Position numbers and translations under genes: made by a program. This document shows, one piece after another, positions 7,664-15,783 of a DNA stretch of 64,000 bases (its first letter is position 1; the number at the start of each line of letters is the position of its first letter). The stretch covers positions 41,642 through 105,641 of the forward strand of contig CAJLTE010000001.1 of assembly GCA_905209435.1 (NCBI GenBank), given 5' to 3'. The DNA is from an uncultured Blautia sp. GTDB taxonomy: Bacteria; Bacillota_A; Clostridia; Lachnospirales; Lachnospiraceae. The notes under the pieces were generated by a model. The model had not been told where the DNA came from and made no database searches. It saw only the letters and a program-made list of their open reading frames with translations.

Positions 7664-9823
7664 ATGGATATTATTCAGGTAATCACACAGGAATTGAAGG
7701 TGGAGAAATGGCAGGTAGAAGCCGCAGTCAAATTAATTGACGAAGGCAACACCATCCCATTCATTTCCCGATACAGAAAAGAAGCAACAGGTTCCCTTAA
7801 TGATGAGCAGCTTCGTGCACTCTTTGAGAGACTGACGTATCTGAGAAATCTGGAAGATAAGAAGAATCAGGTATTAAAGAGCATCGAAGACCAGGGCAAG
7901 CTGACTGAGGAACTGAAGAAACAGATTCTGGATGCCCAGACACTGGTTGTAGTAGAGGACTTATACAGACCATATCGCCCGAAACGCCGTACCCGTGCGA
8001 CAATTGCCAAAGAGAAAGGGCTGGAACCACTGGCAGATATCATTCTTCTGCAGATGACAGACAAGCCGGTAGAAGAGGAAGCCAAGGCATACGTCTCCGA
8101 AGAAAAGGGTGTTAAGAATGTTGCAGAAGCATTGAACGGAGCTAAAGATATTATTGCAGAGCGTATTTCCGATGAAGCAGACTATCGTATCTACATCCGT
8201 AACCTGACAACAAAGAACGGAAGTATTTCTTCCACAGCAAAGAATGCGGAAACTCAGTCTGTATATGAGATGTATTATGAATTCGAGGAGCCGGTCAGGA
8301 AACTGGCAGGACACCGTATTCTTGCGTTAAACCGTGGTGAGAAAGAGAAATTTATCACTGTTAAAGTAAATGCACCGGAGGAAGACATTCTTCGTTATTT
8401 AAATAAGAGAGTCATCAAGAAAGACAACCCGAATACAACTCCGATCCTGAAAGCAGTTGTAGAAGACAGCTACAAACGTCTGATCGGACCGGCTATTGAG
8501 AGAGAAATCCGCAGTGACCTTACTGACAAGGCAGAAGACGGCGCAATCCGTGTATTCGGCAAGAACCTGGAACAGCTTCTGATGCAGCCTCCAATTGCCG
8601 GCAAAGTCGTACTTGGATGGGACCCTGCGTTCCGTACAGGATGTAAACTTGCAGTAGTAGATGCTACAGGTAAAGTACTGGATACTACAGTTGTTTACCC
8701 GACGGCACCGACTACAGAGAAGAAAATCCGTGCAGCTAAAGATACAGTAGAAGCAATGATTGAGAAATACGGCGTATCTCTGATCTCTGTAGGAAACGGT
8801 ACTGCGTGCCGTGAATCCGAGCAGGTTATCGTAGACATGCTCAAAGAGATCCCGGAGAAGAAAGTACAGTATCTGATTACAAACGAAGCGGGTGCATCTG
8901 TTTACTCTGCAAGTAAACTGGCTACCGAAGAGTTCCCGAACTTTGACGTAGGACAGAGAAGTGCAGCTTCTATCGCAAGACGTGTGCAGGACCCGCTTGC
9001 AGAGCTGGTTAAGATCGATCCGAAGTCCATCGGAGTAGGTCAGTATCAGCACGATATGAACCAGAAGAAACTGGATGAAGCATTAAGCGGTGTTGTAGAA
9101 GACAGTGTAAATAAAGTTGGTGTAGATTTAAATACAGCATCTGCATCTCTGTTAGAATACATTTCCGGTATCAGCAAAGCAATCGCCAAGAATATCGTAG
9201 CTTACAGAGAAGAGAACGGTCAGTTCACAGACAGAAAAGAACTTCTCAAAGTAGCAAAATTAGGACCGAAAGCATTTGAGCAGTGCGCAGGTTTCATGCG
9301 TATTTCCGGCGGAAAGAACCCTCTGGATGCAACAAGTGTACATCCTGAGAGCTATGAGGCAGCATCTGCACTTCTTTCCAAACTTGGATATAAGCCAAAT
9401 GATGTTGTAGCAGGAAATCTTCTTGGACTTTCTCTGCAGGTAAAAGATTATAAGAAGATGGCAGCTGAACTGGGAATCGGTGAGATCACACTTCGCGATA
9501 TTGTAAAAGAACTGGAAAAACCGGCCCGTGATCCTCGTGATGATATGCCGAAACCAATTCTTCGTTCTGACGTTCTTGAAATGAAAGACTTAAAAGAGGG
9601 AATGGTTCTGAAAGGAACTGTCCGTAATGTCATTGACTTCGGTGCATTTGTAGATATCGGAGTACATCAGGATGGTCTGGTACACGTTTCCGAAATGACA
9701 GAGAGATTTATCAAACATCCTCTGGAAGCTGTAAGTGTAGGAGATATCGTAGATGTAAGAGTCATTGGAGTTGATATGAAGAAGAAACGTATCAGCTTAT
9801 CTATGAAGGGATTAAATAAATAA
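7664..9823 (+). CDS. tex: Tex family RNA-binding transcription accessory protein
   Basis: A 719-residue Tex/YdcI-type protein, full length. Domains in order: N-terminal helical region (1-300), a YqgF/RNase H-like domain beginning near residue 320 (LGWDPAFRTGCKLAVVD), tandem helix-hairpin-helix motifs around 490-560 (VGVDLNTASASLLEYISGI and LLKVAKLGPKAFEQCAGF), and a C-terminal S1 RNA-binding domain (about 645-715; LKGTVRNVIDFGAFVDIGVHQ). Tex proteins bind nucleic acid and affect transcription, virulence gene expression and stress survival in several bacteria; no enzymatic activity is established. A GAGGAG ribosome site lies upstream of ATG. Single-gene unit closed by a strong hairpin. Confidence 0.95.
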   Translation: MDIIQVITQELKVEKWQVEAAVKLIDEGNTIPFISRYRKEATGSLNDEQLRALFERLTYLRNLEDKKNQVLKSIEDQGKLTEELKKQILDAQTLVVVEDLYRPYRPKRRTRATIAKEKGLEPLADIILLQMTDKPVEEEAKAYVSEEKGVKNVAEALNGAKDIIAERISDEADYRIYIRNLTTKNGSISSTAKNAETQSVYEMYYEFEEPVRKLAGHRILALNRGEKEKFITVKVNAPEEDILRYLNKRVIKKDNPNTTPILKAVVEDSYKRLIGPAIEREIRSDLTDKAEDGAIRVFGKNLEQLLMQPPIAGKVVLGWDPAFRTGCKLAVVDATGKVLDTTVVYPTAPTTEKKIRAAKDTVEAMIEKYGVSLISVGNGTACRESEQVIVDMLKEIPEKKVQYLITNEAGASVYSASKLATEEFPNFDVGQRSAASIARRVQDPLAELVKIDPKSIGVGQYQHDMNQKKLDEALSGVVEDSVNKVGVDLNTASASLLEYISGISKAIAKNIVAYREENGQFTDRKELLKVAKLGPKAFEQCAGFMRISGGKNPLDATSVHPESYEAASALLSKLGYKPNDVVAGNLLGLSLQVKDYKKMAAELGIGEITLRDIVKELEKPARDPRDDMPKPILRSDVLEMKDLKEGMVLKGTVRNVIDFGAFVDIGVHQDGLVHVSEMTERFIKHPLEAVSVGDIVDVRVIGVDMKKKRISLSMKGLNK

Positions 9824-9852
9824 TAGAAAGTCAGACTTTCAGTGTAAACGAT

Positions 9853-9905
9853 AACAGGGATTACTTATGGCAGAAATACGTTCTGCCAAAGTAATCCCTG
9901 TTTTA
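9853..9905. terminator. Bidirectional terminator between tex and the repair pair
   Basis: AACAGGGATTACTTATGGCAG pairs with CTGCCAAAGTAATCCCTGTT with a small bulge, followed by TTTTATT. It lies between convergent genes and can end both transcripts. Confidence 0.88.
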
Positions 9906-9967
9906 TTGCACTATAAAAATTACTTTGTAATGTTTTATGAGGATTGAATTAAAAATCTTTTTTTAGT

Positions 9968-10732
9968 TTACTTTTGAAATTCTACAGCATGTTTCCGCTT
10001 CCATATCGGAAACAGATTTCTCTGGCAGACGTAATTTTCACGTTGTTTAATACTGATAGTGTGGAAAAAGGTCTTCCACATATCTGTGAATTCGTCTTCG
10101 TATTCTTCTGTCTTGCGCAGTGTCTGAAATTCTTCCTCTGTGAGATAGCGCAGATAATTCTCACCATCTTTTGGATGCACACAGGCTGTTTTGCGGTTGT
10201 CATCGATGATCATCCAGTGTTCCGAAGGCATTCGGTCAGCAAAATGCATGCCGACCAGCATGATCACATCGCTTCGCGGTTCCAGATGGCTGACATATAC
10301 CTGAGAATCCAGACTCTGAAAACGGGCAAATTCTCGAAAGTGGTGTACCTCGTTAGATACTCTGCGGCGGATTTCCAGGAGCTTTATCACATGAGGGTTA
10401 GAGTATTGACGAAGTATGGAGCCGTCAGCTGCAAACCCTGCTCTCAGAAAATTATAAATTGCCTGCAAAGCATCTTCCTCTGCAGATAATGTTGCATAGT
10501 AGATATCCAGATATGCTTCCTCTGAAATGTTTCTGCGGATAGAACGGATTACCTTTTCTGCTTTGAAAGGATCGCCGTCCACATGAATGTATTCATCGAA
10601 CATTGTCTGTTGAAATATGGGTTCTTTCTTTAATTGTATCTGGCTGTGGCCAATCTTCAGAGCTTCTGCCCAGGCATCATAGATGCAGGTCATAATGTCC
10701 TCCAGACGGTCTTTACAGGTGAATATTTTCAT
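9968..10732 (-). CDS. TIGR03915 family putative DNA glycosylase (radical SAM partner)
   Basis: A 254-residue protein of the TIGR03915/DUF4130 type. Members are nearly always encoded next to a TIGR03916-type radical SAM protein and are proposed to be DNA repair or modification enzymes. The N-terminus (KIFTCKDRLEDIMTCIYDAW) and the central block VSNEVHHFREFARFQ are typical. The later segment contains HWMIIDDNRKTACVHPK. The gene lies 37 bases downstream of the radical SAM gene on the same strand and almost certainly shares its promoter and LexA-type operator. Substrate and chemistry are unproven. Confidence 0.88.
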   Translation of the reverse strand: MKIFTCKDRLEDIMTCIYDAWAEALKIGHSQIQLKKEPIFQQTMFDEYIHVDGDPFKAEKVIRSIRRNISEEAYLDIYYATLSAEEDALQAIYNFLRAGFAADGSILRQYSNPHVIKLLEIRRRVSNEVHHFREFARFQSLDSQVYVSHLEPRSDVIMLVGMHFADRMPSEHWMIIDDNRKTACVHPKDGENYLRYLTEEEFQTLRKTEEYEDEFTDMWKTFFHTISIKQRENYVCQRNLFPIWKRKHAVEFQK

Positions 10733-10769
10733 AATCTTATCTCACTTCTTATAAATAGGGGTCTATCGA

Positions 10770-12311
10770 TCAGCTAATTCCAAAATCTGCCAATGTCATT
10801 TGTGAATAGGATTCATTGGAATGCTGTACTTTCCACAGATCTTTCTTATCTACAGTAATTAACTGTCTTGTAATATAACCTGCTTCAATCGGTGTATGGA
10901 ACATTTGCCGTCCGCCGCAGGTGATGAAATAATGTGCCCGCTTCAATACAACCCCCATCTTCTTTAAGCTTTCAAAATCCAATCTTCCGTATCTCCTTGC
11001 ATGGGTAATACGACTGGCAGATTTAGGACCGATGCCAGGAACACGAAGCAGCAGTGCATAACTGGCGTTTTCTACCTCTACAGGAAACTGATCCAGATGA
11101 CGCAGCGCCCAGTCACATTTCGGATCGATCAGCTCATTGAAATTGGGCTGGGTTTCAGATAACAGTTCATCTGCCTGAAATCCATAGAAACGAAGCAGCC
11201 AGTCTGCCTGATACAGTCGGTGTTCCCTGAGAAGGGGTGGTGGTGTTCCAATCTGTGGCAGAACTTTGTCCTCATTCAGTGGAATGTATGCGGAGTAGAA
11301 AACTCGTTTCAGATCATATCCCTGATACAATGCCTGAGTAGTCTGCAGCAGGGTATAATCGCTCTCGCCGGTAGCTCCGATGATCATCTGTGTACTCTGA
11401 CCTGCGGGTGCAAAGCTTCGTTTCAGATCAGACATATTAAGGGGAGACAACTGACAGGCATTTTCCCAGGTGAGAATACGACTGGCCATGCTATTTTCGC
11501 TTCGGGAAAATCCAGTCGGAATATCTTTCGGTGTTGTGGTGCTATCTTTAAGCTGTATGTCCGGATTTGTTTTTTCGAGCTTTTCTCTGAATATTTTGTG
11601 AGAATGATCTGAGAAAATTCCCTGATTTAAAAACTGGTTTCCACGGCTTCGTTCCATGTATGCGGATTTGCCGATTGCCATTCTGTGAGAGGCGATAGTG
11701 CTCTGTACTTTTCCCATAGGGTTCAGGATATTCTTCATGGTTTTGTTCGGTGCCAGTGTACGCAGGCTTTCCTGAGTGGGAAGTTCCATATTGATACTGA
11801 TGCGGTCTGCCAGATATCCGGCTGCTGCAAGGAGCTCGTCAGAAGCACCGGGGATTGTTTTCACATGAATGTATCCGTTGAAATGATATTTGGTACGGAG
11901 GAGGAGCAGAGTTTCACACATCCGTTCCATTGTATAGGTAGGATTTTTCAAAATTCCGGAGCTCAGAAACAGTCCTTCAATATAATTGCGTTTATAAAAT
12001 TCGACAGTCAGCTGACAGATCTCTTCCGGTGTAAAAGTTGCTCTTCTTACATCATTGCTGACGCGGTTGATGCAATATTTGCAGTCATAAGCGCAATGAT
12101 TTGTCATCAGGATCTTAAGCAGAGAAATACATCTTCCATCTGCTGCAAAACTATGGCATATGCCGCATGCCTCAGTATTGCCGAGTTCTCCTTTCTTTCC
12201 CCGGCGGCTGGAACCACTGGAGGTACATGCGACATCATATTTCGCGGCATCTGCAAGAATCTGTAGTTTCTCCTGAAGTGTATAGTTATTGTTGGTGATT
12301 GTTGTATTCAT
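10770..12311 (-). CDS. Putative DNA modification/repair radical SAM protein (TIGR03916)
   Basis: Radical S-adenosylmethionine enzyme of 513 residues from the ATG at 12309-12311. The [4Fe-4S] motif CAYDCKYC (CxxxCxxC) lies near residue 75, preceded by further cysteines in ACGICHSF. The C-terminal region carries a helix-hairpin-helix DNA-binding motif (LLRVPGIGPKSASRITHARR), which fits action on DNA. A longer reading frame from a TTG at 12356 would place the promoter and operator inside the gene and has no ribosome site, so it is rejected. With the downstream TIGR03915 gene it forms a two-gene repair unit. No ribosome site is seen at the chosen start; the promoter position suggests a leaderless mRNA. 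Function is inferred from family, HhH motif and SOS-type control. Confidence 0.88.
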   Translation of the reverse strand: MNTTITNNNYTLQEKLQILADAAKYDVACTSSGSSRRGKKGELGNTEACGICHSFAADGRCISLLKILMTNHCAYDCKYCINRVSNDVRRATFTPEEICQLTVEFYKRNYIEGLFLSSGILKNPTYTMERMCETLLLLRTKYHFNGYIHVKTIPGASDELLAAAGYLADRISINMELPTQESLRTLAPNKTMKNILNPMGKVQSTIASHRMAIGKSAYMERSRGNQFLNQGIFSDHSHKIFREKLEKTNPDIQLKDSTTTPKDIPTGFSRSENSMASRILTWENACQLSPLNMSDLKRSFAPAGQSTQMIIGATGESDYTLLQTTQALYQGYDLKRVFYSAYIPLNEDKVLPQIGTPPPLLREHRLYQADWLLRFYGFQADELLSETQPNFNELIDPKCDWALRHLDQFPVEVENASYALLLRVPGIGPKSASRITHARRYGRLDFESLKKMGVVLKRAHYFITCGGRQMFHTPIEAGYITRQLITVDKKDLWKVQHSNESYSQMTLADFGIS

Positions 12312-12317
12312 AAGACT

Positions 12318-12346
12318 ATTATACAAACAAATGTTCGATATTGCAA
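12318..12346 (-). promoter_or_regulatory. Promoter placing +1 at the start codon (leaderless)
   Basis: Read on the minus strand: TTGCAA (12341-12346), 17 bases, TATAAT (12318-12323), then AGTCTT and ATG. Counting from the -10 hexamer, the expected +1 is the A of the start codon. The -10 is a perfect match and the -35 matches 4 of 6. Confidence 0.75.
12324..12337. promoter_or_regulatory. LexA (SOS) operator
   Basis: CAAACAAATGTTCG fits the Gram-positive LexA consensus CRAACRNRYGTTYG at every position. It fills the spacer between -35 and -10 of the radical SAM gene promoter, an ideal place for repression. No other copy was noticed in the window. Confidence 0.82.
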
Positions 12347-12424
12347 GGCTTTTCAAGAACTTATGTTCTGAAAAAACTGTAAATTACCAGAACAGAGCAT
12401 GGTGTCAAACATGGAGTATAATGT

Positions 12425-12470
12425 AAATGAGCCGAAAAATACCATACTTACAGCATTTTCGGCTCATTTT
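12425..12470. terminator. Terminator-like hairpin downstream of LysR gene
   Basis: AAATGAGCCGAAAA (12425-12438) pairs with TTTTCGGCTCATTT (12456-12469). It is symmetrical, lies just beyond the stop codon of the leftward LysR gene, and probably insulates it from the repair operon. Confidence 0.78.
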
Positions 12471-12493
12471 ATGTTTAAACAAAAGCTATATGA

Positions 12494-13387
12494 TTATTCT
12501 GTTTCACGATGTGCAGTAAGGTGCTCTTCCAGACTGCGGGCGGCAATGCTCTGTGGTCTTTTTACATTACGGATCAGACAGATCTTGCGTTCAGGAAGCG
12601 GCTCTTCAATCGGAATCTGAACCACTTTGCCGATAGCGATATGTTCTGCGGCTAGTTCTTCCGGGAAGAATCCGATGCCCAGATTGTGGTGGACCATAGG
12701 AAAAATCTGATCGGTAGTTGCAACTTCCATATCCGGTGAAAATGGCAGATTGTGACGCATGAAATATTGTGTATATAATTCTCTGGTACTGGTGCCCGGA
12801 GCAACTCCAATCAGTGGAATATCCTGCAGTTCCTGCAGACTATGTTTTCTGGAAGCCATTTCTGCGTATCCAGGTCCGCCGATCAGGATCTCGCGGAAAG
12901 AATAGAGAGGAATTCTCTGAAGTGGCTTCTTCAATGCAACAGGAGTTGTGACTACAGCAAAGTCCACCAGCCCGTTTTCCAGTGCCTGAACTGCCTGAGG
13001 TGTGGAATGATTGGAAATTCTGAGCTTTACATGTGGATAATGGTGATGAAATACTTCCAGCTCATTTAATAAGAAGAGGCGCAGTGCGATTTCACTGGCT
13101 CCGATATTTATCAGCCCGCTTTCCAGACCTTTGTCCTTAAGAAGTTCATTTTCGCCGGATACAAGCTGCTCAATAGCAATGGAAACATGTTCAAAAAGTC
13201 TCTCACCCTCGATCGTCAGCTGAACGCCGCGGTTAGAACGGATAAAAAGTTTACATCCCAGTTCGTTCTCAAGGATGTTCATACAGCGGGTAATATTAGG
13301 CTGATTATTTCCCATAACGTCGGCTGCCTTAGAAAAACTCTTATACTGAGCTACATAATAAAAAATACGATAATAATCCAGAATCAT
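12494..13387 (-). CDS. LysR family transcriptional regulator
   Basis: A 297-residue LysR-type regulator. The N-terminal winged helix-turn-helix spans about residues 1-60 (FSKAADVMGNNQPNITRCMNILENELG) and an effector-binding periplasmic-protein-like domain covers about 90-295. It is transcribed away from the HPr-like gene, with a 245-bp gap to that gene's likely start. LysR proteins usually control the divergent neighbour, so the HPr-like/DUF1294 unit is a candidate target. Effector unknown. Confidence 0.9.
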   Translation of the reverse strand: MILDYYRIFYYVAQYKSFSKAADVMGNNQPNITRCMNILENELGCKLFIRSNRGVQLTIEGERLFEHVSIAIEQLVSGENELLKDKGLESGLINIGASEIALRLFLLNELEVFHHHYPHVKLRISNHSTPQAVQALENGLVDFAVVTTPVALKKPLQRIPLYSFREILIGGPGYAEMASRKHSLQELQDIPLIGVAPGTSTRELYTQYFMRHNLPFSPDMEVATTDQIFPMVHHNLGIGFFPEELAAEHIAIGKVVQIPIEEPLPERKICLIRNVKRPQSIAARSLEEHLTAHRETE

Positions 13388-13446
13388 AAATCAGTCGGCT
13401 CCTTGTGTTATATAAAAATACAATATCAGATATAGAAAATTTATGT

Positions 13447-13475
13447 TTGTATATCAATGTGTGAACAAGTATAAT
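13447..13475 (+). promoter_or_regulatory. Promoter of the HPr-like unit
   Basis: TTGTAT (13447-13452), 17 bases, TATAAT (13470-13475). The 12-mer GTATAATACGAC at 13469-13480 recurs at 15531-15542 upstream of the opp promoter. A short palindrome CGACTTGGTCG (13477-13487) overlaps the expected start of transcription. Confidence 0.62.
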
Positions 13476-13632
13476 ACGACTTGGTCGAAAAATCAACACA
13501 AAAGTCCTTACAATGGGACGGCATTTTGTTACTGAGACGGATGGGACAGTAACGGTATTTTACCTGCCAGGCTGCGAAATTGTGCAGCAGACAGTATATG
13601 CGGAGACTAAAAAGGGAAGGAGATTACCGAAT

Positions 13633-13866
13633 ATGACAACAGCAAATAAGACAATTAAGATTAATGATGTGGAGGCAGCTAAGAAACTGGTCAGTGCGGC
13701 GGTCAGATGTCCATTTGATATTGATATTGTATCTAAAGGAAAAATTTTTATTGATGCCAAATCTATTCTTGGAGTATTAAGTCTTGGGGTGGAAGAGCCG
13801 CTGGAACTTAAATATGAAGGATACGATGAGGATTTTGAATCAGTGGTTGCGGGTTTGGCATGTTAA
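13633..13866 (+). CDS. HPr-like protein lacking the phosphorylatable histidine
   Basis: A 77-residue protein with the size and alternating pattern of the PTS phosphocarrier HPr (KIFIDAKSILGVLSLGVEEPLEL matches the conserved helix and strand after the Ser-46 region). The ATG at 13633 is chosen because it has an AAGGGAAGGAG ribosome site and gives a normal HPr length; an in-frame ATG at 13513 would add 40 unlikely residues. The usual active-site GxHARPAA motif is replaced by LVSAAVRCPFDI, with no histidine anywhere in the protein. Therefore it cannot be phosphorylated by Enzyme I in the normal way. It may be a regulatory HPr relative like Crh, which also lacks His-15. Classification rests on overall resemblance. 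Confidence 0.72.
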   Translation: MTTANKTIKINDVEAAKKLVSAAVRCPFDIDIVSKGKIFIDAKSILGVLSLGVEEPLELKYEGYDEDFESVVAGLAC

Positions 13867-13888
13867 GATTGAAGAAAGGAATTCGCAG

Positions 13889-14218
13889 ATGCAGATAACA
13901 TCTACAAATCTTCTATATATTTATGTGATCATTATTAATGTAGTCACATTTTTTATCTATGGCTTAGATAAAAGTAAAGCAAAAGCCGGACAATGGCGTA
14001 TCCCGGAGGCACAGCTGATATTTCTGGCAGTGATCGGAGGTTCGGTGGGAGCTTTGGCTGGGATGAAGGCATTTCATCATAAAACAAGAAAGCCGAAATT
14101 TAAGATAGGAGTGCCGGCAATCCTGATCATTCAGCTCATTATTATTTATTTTCTGTTTTCAGGAAATGAAGAGGTTTATTCTGTAATTAATGAAATTGTG
14201 CAGATGTATAATTTATAA
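13889..14218 (+). CDS. DUF1294 family small membrane protein
   Basis: A 109-residue protein with three hydrophobic segments (about residues 5-27, 42-62 and 80-100) and the DUF1294 signatures YGLDKSKAKAGQWRIPEAQL and GSVGALAGMKAFHHKTRKPKF. The start at 13889 has a GAAAGGA ribosome site; an upstream in-frame ATG inside the HPr-like gene would add a non-homologous extension. Function of the family is unknown. It lies 22 bases after the HPr-like gene and probably shares its transcript. Confidence 0.83.
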   Translation: MQITSTNLLYIYVIIINVVTFFIYGLDKSKAKAGQWRIPEAQLIFLAVIGGSVGALAGMKAFHHKTRKPKFKIGVPAILIIQLIIIYFLFSGNEEVYSVINEIVQMYNL

Positions 14219-14249
14219 GAAAGACGGCAGTGTAATGTTGTATTCAGTA

Positions 14250-14279
14250 AAGCGGATATATTGTCCGCTTTCTTTTTTT
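14250..14279 (+). terminator. Terminator after DUF1294 gene
   Basis: AAGCGGATATATTGTCCGCTT forms a hairpin followed by a pyrimidine run TCTTTTTTT. Confidence 0.85.
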
Positions 14280-14463
14280 GCCCGGATCAAGCGGATATTT
14301 GCAATTGAAGCAGCGGATGTACTTAATTTAGTTAAATTGTTTGTTACAGTGAGTGAGGTATGTTATGCTATTCTTATATGAAAAGCTGTTTGTTAAGTGA
14401 AAGAATGGCAGCAAATTAAAGAGTAAATCTATGACAAAAATATAAGAGAGCAGGTGAAGAATA

Positions 14464-15327
14464 TTGGAACAGGAAATCCAGGAGGCAAAGAACATCTATT
14501 ACAGCTATAAACAATATTTCTCAGACTATCTCCCGGATCTGACGAGACTTGGGCTGAAAGTAGTTATGGCATTGCTGGTATTTATTGGCGGACGTAAAGT
14601 TATTCAGTGGTTTGTATCTTTTATAAAAAAATCCATGGACCGTGCGTCTGTAGACAAAGGTGTGATCCAATTTACCGGATCACTGTTGAGAGTTGTACTT
14701 TATATCTTGTTGGTATTTAACATTGCGACTCATTTCGGAGTAAGAGAATCCTCCATTGCAGCGTTACTTGGTACTGCCGGTGTAACTGTAGGTCTTGCAT
14801 TACAGGGTGGTCTTGCAAACATCGCAGGCGGAATCATGTTGCTGATCTTCAAACCGTTTCAGGTTGGAGACTACATTATTATCGCCCAGCAGAATGAATG
14901 CGAAGGAACCGTATATAAAATGGAAATCTGTTATACAACTCTGATTTCCATAGATAATAAACACATCGTAATCCCAAACGGAACTCTTTCCAGCAGCATT
15001 ATTACAAATGTAACTGCCAGAGATCTCCGTAAACTGGAAATCAAAGTAGGCATTTCTTATGATTCAGACATTAAGAAAGCCAAAGCAATTCTGGAAGAAA
15101 TTCTTCATAATGATGAGGATACAAAAGATGACCAGGGAATGGTGGTATTTGTAGATGAACTTGGAGAAAGCTCAGTGGTTATGGGGCTGCGTGTATGGGT
15201 TGCTACAGAGAAGTACTGGCCTGCCAAATGGAGGCTTAACGAATTGATCAAAGAGGCATTTGATGCAAATGGAATTGAAATCCCGTATAATCAGCTTCAG
15301 ATCCATGTAAAAAAACAAGTGAAATAA
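14464..15327 (+). CDS. mscS: Small-conductance mechanosensitive channel (MscS family)
   Basis: Membrane channel that opens under membrane tension to release solutes during osmotic downshock. Three transmembrane segments (about residues 28-48, 70-90, 97-125) precede a cytoplasmic beta and alpha/beta vestibule. The pore-lining helix is diagnostic: GTAGVTVGLALQGGLANIAGG followed by PFQVGDYI. Length of 287 residues is typical. The frame starts at TTG (14464), with AGGTGAAG upstream and no better ATG. Single-gene unit closed by a terminator. Confidence 0.94.
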   Translation: MEQEIQEAKNIYYSYKQYFSDYLPDLTRLGLKVVMALLVFIGGRKVIQWFVSFIKKSMDRASVDKGVIQFTGSLLRVVLYILLVFNIATHFGVRESSIAALLGTAGVTVGLALQGGLANIAGGIMLLIFKPFQVGDYIIIAQQNECEGTVYKMEICYTTLISIDNKHIVIPNGTLSSSIITNVTARDLRKLEIKVGISYDSDIKKAKAILEEILHNDEDTKDDQGMVVFVDELGESSVVMGLRVWVATEKYWPAKWRLNELIKEAFDANGIEIPYNQLQIHVKKQVK

Positions 15328-15382
15328 TAAGCTGGTATCGAAGCGGATGATTTTAGCTGCTGGATTGCAGGAACTGTGGGAT

Positions 15383-15419
15383 TAAAAGGAAAGCCAAATT
15401 TACAGGCTTTCCTTTTTTA
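15383..15419 (+). terminator. Terminator of mscS
   Basis: AAAAGGAAAGCC (15384-15395) pairs with GGCTTTCCTTTT, followed by TT. Confidence 0.9.
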
Positions 15420-15535
15420 AACTTACTATGGTGGAGAAAACAGGAGATAAGCAATATGTAAATAATACCAAATAAGAGTAAACAATCCTTAATTCATAGT
15501 GATTTATACCAATTTCACTGGGAATTATTGGTATA

Positions 15536-15583
15536 ATACGACTAAAATAATATAAAATACGACAAAATAATTGACAATACGAC
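15536..15583 (+). promoter_or_regulatory. Three phased ATACGAC repeats
   Basis: Identical heptamers start at 15536, 15557 and 15577, that is 21 and 20 bases apart or about two helical turns. The third lies in the promoter spacer immediately after the -35. They look like half-sites for a regulator that binds one DNA face cooperatively. Confidence 0.5.
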
Positions 15584-15599
15584 AACAGACTGCTATACT
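15571..15599 (+). promoter_or_regulatory. Promoter of the opp operon
   Basis: Perfect TTGACA (15571-15576), 17-base spacer, TATACT (15594-15599). It is followed by a leader of about 180 bases before the ATG at 15784. Confidence 0.8.
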
Positions 15600-15620
15600 A
15601 AAGTCAAGTTAAACAACGAA

Positions 15621-15717
15621 GTGTTTTTATGAGGATGCAAAGGTGCATGTAAGTAAATGGATTGCTACACAATTTTTATACATTGCAAAGATGCAAAAAT
15701 ATAAAAACGCTTTTTTT
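15621..15717 (+). terminator. Attenuator-like structure in the opp leader
   Basis: GTGTTTTTAT (15621-15630) can pair with ATAAAAACGC (15701-15710), with one G-U pair, and a seven-T run follows at once. The enclosed 70 bases contain GTGCAT/ATGCAA segments that could form inner stems. This is a terminator-shaped leader element upstream of the coding region; no known riboswitch signature is recognised. Confidence 0.45.
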
Positions 15718-15783
15718 GTACCCAAAATTAACTTCGTGATTGTAACTAATTAACAACGTACAGAAAGAAAAGGAGAGAAAACT

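Noticed and set aside
12312..12356. N-terminal extension of the radical SAM protein from TTG
   Set aside because: These bases contain the -35, LexA box and -10, and no ribosome site precedes the TTG.
15536..15583. CRISPR-like repeats
   Set aside because: Only three seven-base repeats at helical spacing around a promoter; far too short for CRISPR. No array found elsewhere in the window.
15600..15783. T-box or known riboswitch before oppA
   Set aside because: No T-box sequence, specifier loop pattern or other known aptamer block was recognised; only a terminator-shaped foldback.
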